Assembly: GCA_018350325.1 (NCBI GenBank)
Contig: JAEVLN010000001.1
Location: 2,035,501 to 2,099,500 of the forward strand
Reading direction: 5' to 3'
DNA from: Globodera rostochiensis
Taxonomy: Eukaryota; Nematoda; Chromadorea; Rhabditida; Heteroderidae
DNA: 64,000 nucleotides
Shown here: positions 56,818 through 64,000 of the stretch, piece after piece
How positions within the stretch are numbered: position 1 is the stretch's first letter
How the letters are laid out: the number at the start of each line of letters is the position of its first letter
Program-made: the position numbers and the translations under genes
The notes under the pieces: generated by a model
The model's input: only the letters and a program-made list of their open reading frames with translations
What the model was told of the DNA's origin: nothing
Databases searched by the model: none

Positions 56818-57404
56818 CAGGCCCGTAACTAGGGGGGGGGGGCCAAGGGGGCCAGGGGCCCCCCCCCCCGAAATATTTTTTGAGGAAAAAAAAACAAGAG
56901 GGGGGACCCTATTGTTTTGACTTTTACATTTTTTGTGACTAATTTTCTTAACAAATTGTCATCAAAGATCAAAAAAATTTTCTCGGCGGCGCCTATCGGC
57001 ACCGCCGACCCCCTCCTATTTCTAAAAAACTTCAAAAAAGTGCCGATTTTTTAAAAATTTGGTTGAAAATCCCTTAAAAAATTGAGTCAAAAATTCGAAA
57101 TTTTTCCCGGCGGCGCCTATCGGCACCGCCGACCCACCCGCGCCCCCAAAACAAGCAGAATTCGCAAAAAAATTTGCATTTTTTGAAAAATTTGAGAATC
57201 GACAAAATTTTTGAAATTTTTAGTAATTTTTCAACAAAAATGAAGAAAAATGCAATAAACCAAAAAAATACACGCCTAAAAATTGAACTTTTTTAGCAAA
57301 AAATTGCTTAAGAAAAATGCAATAAAACTCAAAAATGCACCCCTAAGAATCGACTTTTTTTGGCTTGGCCCCCCCCCCGAAAATTTTTTCTGGTTACGGC
57401 CCTG
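56818..57404. mobile_element. hAT-like element, 587 bp
   Basis: Termini CAGGCCCGTAACTAG...CTGGTTACGGCCCTG with a perfect 8-bp target duplication AGACAGGC (56810-56817 and 57405-57412). CAGGGCCG-type ends are typical of hAT transposons. It contains two copies of the GC-rich imperfect palindrome (56986-57009, 57107-57130). The right duplication overlaps the stop codon of the PITP exon. Confidence 0.85.
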
Positions 57405-57411
57405 AGACAGG

Positions 57412-58037
57412 CTAACATTGCGGGATCAGAATATCGATGGGATAATCAGACTCCTCATCCGAGCATTCCGCGCGGTCTCCCAGTGGCTCGCAACTGAATT
57501 TAGAAAGGATTTAAAAACTGGAAAGGAATTAAATTCAAAATGTGCCACACACCTGGTCCATTTGGCGCTGTGTCTCCTCTTCCAATGCGCGAATTTGCGC
57601 CAGTGTGAGTCCATACCAACGGTCCATCATGCAGAACATCTCGCGGTGGAACTTGCTGAGCAGGCGGGGGAATTGCTGAAATTGAACAATTGAGATTCAA
57701 ACAAAGAAGCCAATCGCCGAGTAAACCCACCTTTTTGAGATAGGACTCGACCAGCGTCTGGAAGCCGAACAAGTTGAAGTTCACAGTGATCAGCTTGTAG
57801 CAGCACATCAACGGTTCGGTGTTCTCCTGCCACGCGCCACGGAGTGGACCTCTTCCCGTCACTTCTGAGCGGAACATCGCCGGTCTCGTCGCTTCGCGGA
57901 TGTCCGACCTGCTCAGGTACTCCTTGTCGTTGGCAATGTTGATGTTCACCACCATACGTCTGCTGAGCTCATCGGGTTGAAGTCCGAAAGGCTGAAAATT
58001 TGAAATCATTATTCTTAAAAACAGCTATTAACGTACA
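57412..58037 (-). CDS. Phosphatidylinositol transfer protein, C-terminal exons
   Basis: Lipid-exchange protein of the PITP/START-like fold. Exons: a stub ending at 58037 (QNDAGTTEN), then 57991-57731 (PDELSRRMVVNINIAND, TGRGPLRGAW, MCCYKLITVNFNLFGFQTLV), 57675-57551 (FHREMFCMMDRWYGLTLAQI) and 57493-57412 (acidic tail ending DYPIDILIPQC). Phases agree if the third exon ends at GGT|GTGTGG. TGRGPL, CYKL.TV.F and FHR..FC..D.W are family hallmarks. The N-terminal half is missing: upstream of the stub the sequence is a broken duplicate of the 55.2 kb block, so the gene appears split. Confidence 0.75.
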
Positions 58038-58134
58038 TTTTCAGTCGTGCCCGCGTCGTTTTGAAAAAATTCGGATTTTGTTGTCTGCGCCCGGCCATCA
58101 AATTCCATATTTGTTGTCCAGTGTCGCCGCGAAG

Positions 58135-59165
58135 TCTTTGCTGCAAAAAAAGGATTTTGAGTTTTTAAAGCTTAAAACAAATCGGTTACAGAGGAGAAAT
58201 GATCAAAAAAATCAGGGAGTCTAGCGAAAATGAATCGTGTTAGAGACCGTTTTGATGTCTGACCGACTTCTATGATTTCGAAGTCCTAAAAATCACTGGT
58301 TTTCACTTTTTGGAACATTTTAGGGTGAAGAAACAGGGTCAGGCAAACTGAGTCATGATAAGAAATGAGCCTCTTTAAAGAAATCACATATTTCATATTT
58401 AATAAAATCCAAAAAAAAACGTCACAAAAACCTTTTTGCGGTGTTCGTCGGCCAACGCTTGGCGCACTCTTTGCGCGCAGCTCGTCTGGAAAAGGACGGC
58501 GGAAATGGCAAGTGTGCCGACGCCGAACAGAATGTAGAATGGCACTCGGAAGCGGCCGATTTTCAATTTTTTGTTTAGAAAATACGAGCCGCCGATGAGG
58601 AACAGCATAATTGGCGAGCCGTCTTGTGAACGACAGCGTGCGAGTTCTTTCTAAAAAAAATGTTACATAAAACAAATTTTAATTCGCAGAAAAATTAGCA
58701 GACTGTGAAAAGAAGCTAGGCCAAGCATAAGACATAAATTTTGCTTGCTTTAAAATAATAGGCGCAACGGAAAGTTTTTCGAACAAAATTAGGCACCTTT
58801 TTTAAAGAAAATTTGTTCCAAATTTCTAACGAGAAGTGCTTAAGAATAAAATCTTTCTTATCTTTTTTTAATGAAGAATTAATGACATGCATAAATCCTA
58901 TTTATTTCTGTAAGGTATATTCAACTTTTTATTAAAAAACAAGTCTAAAACAAACAATGTAGCGGTCCCTGTCGCTGGGCGGCAGTCGCGCAAAAATGCT
59001 GTCGATTTGTTCCATCGTTAAATCATTTGACGATGTTTGAACACTGCTGCCAGCAGCAAATGAAGGATTTGTGGACAGAGAATCCATTTTCGTCAATAGA
59101 AAATGGAAATAATTAATCTGAAAGCAAATTAAATAAGTGATCGGAGTCAAACACTTAATATATCT
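58135..59165. repeat. Direct duplication, copy 2
   Basis: See copy 1 at 55260-56290. Differences are concentrated at the two ends. Confidence 0.9.
58399..59087 (-). CDS. Small two-TM membrane protein, copy 2
   Basis: Exons 59087-58956 and 58650-58399. The coding sequence appears identical to the copy at 55524-56212. The 5' flank differs beyond about 59165, so the two copies may not share all upstream control sequence. Confidence 0.65.
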
Positions 59166-59312
59166 CTCAACATTCAATTGCAGCTTGAAATTGTCCTGGA
59201 GTTTTTCAGCACAATCAGGCCCAGGCTAGACCTGATAAACTGAGGCTCGTACTCAGCACAATTCGCGGTTTCAACGCACCTCGAAAAATACAGAATAAAT
59301 CTACATTTCGAC

Positions 59313-60464
59313 CAGTGTTTTCCTGTTCCAGCTTGGCCTGTTCTGTTCTGTTCCTGTTCCTGTTCTGTTCTGTTCTAAGATTTCAGAACAGCACAGGAAC
59401 AGGAACAGATTCAAAATCCTTGGAACAGGAACAGAACAGAACAGGCCAAGCTAGAACAGGGTAAAAATTGAAGAATTGAACTTGATTGAGTAATATATTT
59501 GAAATTTTCCAACTATTCAGTATGATCTCAGGTGGCGCAGTGGTTAAACTGCGTGCCTTGATTCAGTTTTGTCTAAGGTTCAACTTTTCCTAGTGAAATT
59601 CTTTTTTATTCTTTATATTTTACTCCCTGGTGTGGTGTAATGGTGAGTGATATGTGATGCCTGGGGCTGTGGGTTCGAACCCCCTACTTTGTAAATGCTT
59701 TTTCTCTCTTTACGAACTTTGATGGTAATTAAAAATATTTTAGAATTAATATTTTTTGAAGACATAAAAATTTTTTATTTGTTTCATTAAACTTGAGAAA
59801 AAAATCATAGGGGGACCCTTTTGTTTTGTTTTTAAAAATCAAGACCATTTTTTTAACAATTTCATTAAAATCTTCAAAAAATGGTTGCAAATCCCTTAAC
59901 AAATTAAGTCAAAAATTCAAAATTTTCTCGGCGGCGCCTATCGGCACCGCCGACCCCCCCCCCCCCCCTCCCCCCTGATGTAAAGCAGAATTCTCAAAAA
60001 ATTTTGAATTAGGGCTGCTCCCCATTCTCAAAATTGGGTCGCCCCCGACTCTCGACATGACCAACCCCGACCTCCCCGATTTTCCTGCCCCCAAGGGGTC
60101 GGGATCAAACCTATTTTGAACCTAACTTAAAATATTTTCGTAAAAGTCTCGGATTTTTGGGAGCAAATTCTCGAGTCTCGGGGTCAACTCTTGGTAAGGT
60201 TAGGTCTCGAGCATCACTAGCAAGTGATGAGCACTCTGTTCAATGAATCATCGATTAAAATTTCAGTCTGAATTTCACTCGGAAAATTTTTAATTTGGAA
60301 CAGTCTAAGAACAGTTTACTCTGTTCTGTTCCTGTTCTGTTCCTGTTCCTGTTCTGTTCTCGAGGTCGGAACAGAACAGGAACAGAACAGACAGGCTGTT
60401 CTAAGATTTTAGAACAGAACAGGAACAGGAACAGGTTCAAAATTGTTGGAACAGGAAAACACTG
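59313..60464. mobile_element. hAT-like foldback element, 1152 bp
   Basis: Termini CAGTGTTTTCCTGTTCCA...TGGAACAGGAAAACACTG with a perfect 8-bp target duplication ATTTCGAC (59305-59312 and 60465-60472). Each end is a long mirrored array of CTGTTCTGTTCCTGTTC. Inside are two tRNA-like modules (59530-59600 with GGTGGCGCAGTGGTTAAACT; 59630-59695 with GTGGGTTCGAACCCC), the GC-rich palindrome (59927-59951) and a C-rich TCGGGG-related segment (60020-60105). Confidence 0.85.
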
Positions 60465-60472
60465 ATTTCGAC

Positions 60473-61585
60473 CGATTCGAACTGACTCTTCGAAAAATGC
60501 GTCGAGTTAAACAAAATCTCGGAATTTTTTGTAGGAGCGCACTTGTGATTGGGACCAGAATCTATGGGAGGAAAACCGTGAAACAGAAAAACGGAGAGTT
60601 TCTAATGAAAACAAAAAAAAACAATTTTGATTCTAAAAAATTTTTTAGTCCAAGTTTCATAAACAAAACGCCAAATTTGCGCAAACAAAACGCCATTTGC
60701 TTTAAATAAAACGCCATAATTGCACTATTTCAAATACACGTTCCAAATTCAAATCCTCTGCACCGACAAAAAATTTCCAAATCGAATGTGGTCAACTAAA
60801 TATTTGTGGAATGAGAAAAAGAGTAAAGTTTGGGCAGCACCGATTCCAAAAGGCAAATTGAAGGACGGAAAGACAACTTTTTGATGGCTGACCTCGATGA
60901 ATATGTGTGTTGTTATATTCATTCGGAACCTCAAAAATTTGGAGAAAAAATTAACCTACAAAAAAATGGATGGTGACAGCCGAACACAATGTGAATGTTC
61001 CACCAATACACACACATCGCTGACAAATGCGGTAGAAAAGGAGTTCCTTCGTTTATCTCAACATTTGAACATAGAAGCAAAACAAAAGATGGATGGATAT
61101 ATAATATCCTCCCCGTTCGATCGGGATAATAAAGTTGGAATAGTTCTCTGCCTTAACCTCGGGGGCCCAATATTTTTTGCTCGTAAATTGTAGAACAAAG
61201 AAGGCAAAAGATTTGGAAGCTTCACATTCCAGACAATTGTCGAGATGGACAGAGGCGAAAAACCCGAAGATTTTTATCAAAAACTCATTTTTTTTTTAAA
61301 ACAAAAACGCGCACACCATAAAAGCCGAATCCAAGCATCCTTGGATATTTCTGATCAAGTGCCCTCATGAATTAGTTCAGATCACTCTAAAGGGCAATGT
61401 TATTCCATACCGCCAGGATCAGACCATGCCCAACATTTTTTTTGATCCTGTAACACGGCAGTAGCGAAATTTCCATTATTTTTTAACAACTGACTGGAAC
61501 TTTAGCCAATTTATAATTCTGACTATGCAAAATGTGAGTTTCTTCCAGGAGCAGTAGGGGAATGTGTTGTGGACGACTTTCAGCA
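60473..61585. other. Intergenic; one doubtful ORF
   Basis: An ORF at 60966-61193 (+) reads about 75 residues beginning MDGDSRTQCECSTNTHTS, with no recognisable family and no splice context. The rest shows nothing supportable. This is the upstream flank of sup-17. Confidence 0.4.
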
Positions 61586-64000
61586 ATGTTATCGCTTCTG
61601 CTGCTCGCCATCATAGATTTGGGTAAGCCTTTTCAAAGCGCCGATTTCCCGGTTTTCATCTCATTTTTTTAGGGGTTTGTTTAAACAAATATGTGGATTA
61701 TTACGAGACGCTCAGCTACGTGCCGGTGTTTGAACGGCACAAACGGTCACTGGAAGGCGGAAGTGATCGTTCCGATGTCGATTTGCTCTTTCGATCTCAC
61801 AATAGGTTTTCATTACGTACTTTTTTGTTTTAAAAACTTAAACATTCAGGAATAGCGATTGAAAAATTAAATAAATATTTAAAATTACTCGGCTCCGTAA
61901 AATGGATCCCGTAATTGAAACTGAACAAAGATGGTGTGGGTTATCCACATTTTAACCAAAACCTGGATTCTGGGTTCGAATGTGGCCAGAGTGGTACATT
62001 GGAAAACCAACAAAACAAAAGTTGATTAACGGCTCACACTCTTTCGATGCCGGAATTGAAATTCGAGAAGTATTGAGCCAAAGTGGTGGCCACCGAGCTG
62101 GAACTCATTGATTCAAAAATTTGTTCTTTCCGATTTGAATTCAAAAACGATTGGGTTTCGTTTAAAAACTAAAAACAAATTTGTTTGTATCACTTATTTC
62201 CAATTGATTTAGGACTTTCCATCTGAAAATTCATCCGCTGGACTATTCAAATTCTCTGTTTGCCACTGATCACATCATTGACGTTGACGGCGAACATCAC
62301 ACACAACAAATCCGCCCGCATGGATTTTTGTACGAAGGCCAAGTCGTTGGTATGCCATAAAGAGAGAGAAGCGGAGATCGGATGGTTTTGATTTGTTTCG
62401 AAAATTAAAAAAGGAGACTTCCATATCAAATCTGACAAAAAATTGTTTTGTTGGAAAATCGATACTTCAAAGTTTGGATGATTTGCTTGGACCCGGGCGA
62501 GTTTGTTTTTGGTATCCGGAATTGTACCGGGCGGTTTTTTAAAATGTTCTGTCCATTAAAGTATCATGGCTTTAGCCCGGGCGGGTTGGGTATTTCCCAC
62601 CGGATGCCCGTCCGAACCCGTACCTCTGATCTCCAGTCTCAGCATTGGACTTTTTTGGTGATAAAAATTGATTGTACTTTTAGGTGACCCGGGTTCCTTC
62701 GTTCATGGCACTCTGTTGGACGGAGTTTTTGACGGTTTCATTGTCACGGGTGACGGACGCTCATTCACTGTGGAGAAGACGGCCCGCTATTTCGACATCG
62801 GTCGACGGCCCGACCATTTTCATTCGTTCATTTATGCGGATGAAGAGATCAATCACAAACGGTTTCGTCGGGCAAAAAGGGACGTGCCCGCTGATGATCA
62901 GCATCATGACATGCCAGATCGTACGCGAAATTTGATTTTTTTATGTTTTTGAAGACACATAACCTATCGGTGACCCGTACTTATGTCCGGCCTGTTGTGG
63001 GTGAATTTTTGCTCTAAACTATTATGGTCGGACGAGAAAGCCAAAACTATTAGACTCGTAAAGTTGTAATGTCGGTGATATCTTCAAAAAAAAGGAGCTT
63101 TTTTTGACAAGGATTATGTTCATTTTCAGTGTTTTGCTTTCGTTTTGGTGATTTTAATTATTTGGGTGGAAGTTTTGTCCTCCCGAGGGCGATTGGCGGG
63201 TTCTCGTTTAGGGGACAAAAATGGATATGAATTTAACTGAATTTTTAGCAACCCATGGCTGTGGACTGACCAAACAGCGACGAGAGGAAATGCTGAGGTT
63301 CCAGGAGTCAGCGGTCGCCGCCGACCAGCACAGGCCGTTCTCCTCCTACATGAAGCAGCACCAACAGTCGCAGCTCTATTCGCTGAGGGACGAGGACTTT
63401 TCATTGTCTTTTCCGGAAAGGTTGTGAAAGTTTGGCTGATGCCTAATAGTTTGGAAAATAGTTTTAAGCATTTTGAACCGTTTTTTTTTTGTTTGGTTAC
63501 ACCCCATCAACATTGTAACATTTTTAAGGTATTTGGGTAACCGAACGAAGCGTGATCTGAAGCCGGAATGGCGCGAAATTCGGGGCAAACGAATTTATGA
63601 GGTACGAACCTGCACCATCTACTTGCAGGCGGACCACAAACTGTACGCGCACATCTACAACAAGGAGGGCAACAGGGACCACGTCAGGCAATGAGTTTGA
63701 AATGATTTTTGTGCAGAATTTTGGTGGTCCAGAAAAATTGAAATTTTGTGTTCAGGACACGGGAAGAGATTGTTTCCCTGCTGTACAATCACATCAAGGC
63801 GGTGAACAGCATCTATGAGAACACCGACTTTCATGGAATTAACGGCATCAATTTTGCCATCCAACGGACAACGGTGGGTCAACAAAAAGAAAAGTCTTTT
63901 TTTTTTTAAATTCATCACCAAACTTCTTTCATCAGATTTACACGCCGGACACGTGTGGCGGTGACAAGGCGGGCATCGTCGGCAATCCGTTCTGTGAGGA
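61586..64000 (+). CDS. sup-17: ADAM10/SUP-17 metalloprotease, 5' exons (3' end outside window)
   Basis: Membrane sheddase that cleaves Notch and other receptors. Exons: 61586-61622, 61673-61805, 62213-62349, 62684-62920, 63249-63420, 63529-63687, 63756-63873, 63936-64000 onward. The first exon is a signal peptide (MLSLLLLAIIDLG). The prodomain follows: LNKYVDYYETLSYVPVFERH, FHLKIHPLDYSNSLF, FLYEGQVVGD, FVHGTLLDGVFDGFI, then THGCGLTKQRRE and a basic RNRTKR-type processing site (NRTKRDL). The catalytic domain opens with TCTIYLQADHKLYAHI, NHIKAVNSIYENTDFHGING and IYTPDTCGG; the zinc motif is beyond the window. The exon ending 63687 uses a GC donor (GTCAG|GCAATG), forced by reading phase. Confidence 0.9.

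Noticed and set aside
59630..59700. Functional tRNA gene
   Set aside because: A- and B-box-like motifs are present, but acceptor and T stems do not pair properly and it lies inside a transposon-like element.

Overview
This is eukaryotic, intron-rich nuclear DNA, most likely from a plant-parasitic cyst nematode (Heteroderidae, Globodera/Heterodera-like). The grounds are three things. SPRY-domain genes carry the RWD and ERP..P signature of the RBP-1/SPRYSEC family. Introns are short with TTTCAG acceptors, and some appear to use GC-AG splicing. The conserved genes are nematode-type (class-1 semaphorin, etr-1/CELF, sup-17/ADAM10). The species call is inference. All exon models below were built by hand from splice sites, reading phase and family resemblance.

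Layout. 0-4.5 kb: 3' part of a transmembrane semaphorin (+). 2.9-7.65 kb is one arm of a large inverted duplication whose damaged other arm lies at 24.6-27.1 kb. 7.9-9.4 kb: a frame-broken SPRY-like gene. 10.4-24.4 kb: three paralogous chimeric genes (A on -, B and C on +). Their proteins are built from an acidic N-terminus, a coiled coil, an 11-residue tandem repeat, a CBP/p300 TAZ1-like zinc finger (A and C only) and a C-terminal SPRY domain. A and B are head to head across a long palindrome. All three carry a G-rich minisatellite in the same SPRY intron. Between B and C is a three-exon transmembrane protein gene whose pieces are scattered nearby. 28-29 kb: etr-1/CELF fragment (+). 29.6-33.5 kb: Cezanne/OTUD7-type deubiquitinase (-). 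34.5-35.6 kb: complete 175-aa gene of unknown function (+).

36.0-49.9 kb is one tandem satellite of about 104 copies of a 133-bp unit. 50.1-52.6 kb is a three-deep nest of inverted-repeat elements. 52.9-59.2 kb holds three members of a small two-TM protein family, a frame-broken small heat-shock protein, and two separated pieces of a phosphatidylinositol transfer protein gene inside a near-identical direct duplication. 61.6 kb to the end: first eight exons of the sup-17/ADAM10 metalloprotease (+).

At least six non-autonomous elements with 8-bp target-site duplications (hAT-like) are scattered through the window. Several share the same internal GC-rich imperfect palindrome although their terminal repeats differ. 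The most notable content is the TAZ/SPRY chimera family, set in a region that has repeatedly copied and rejoined exon pieces of neighbouring genes.
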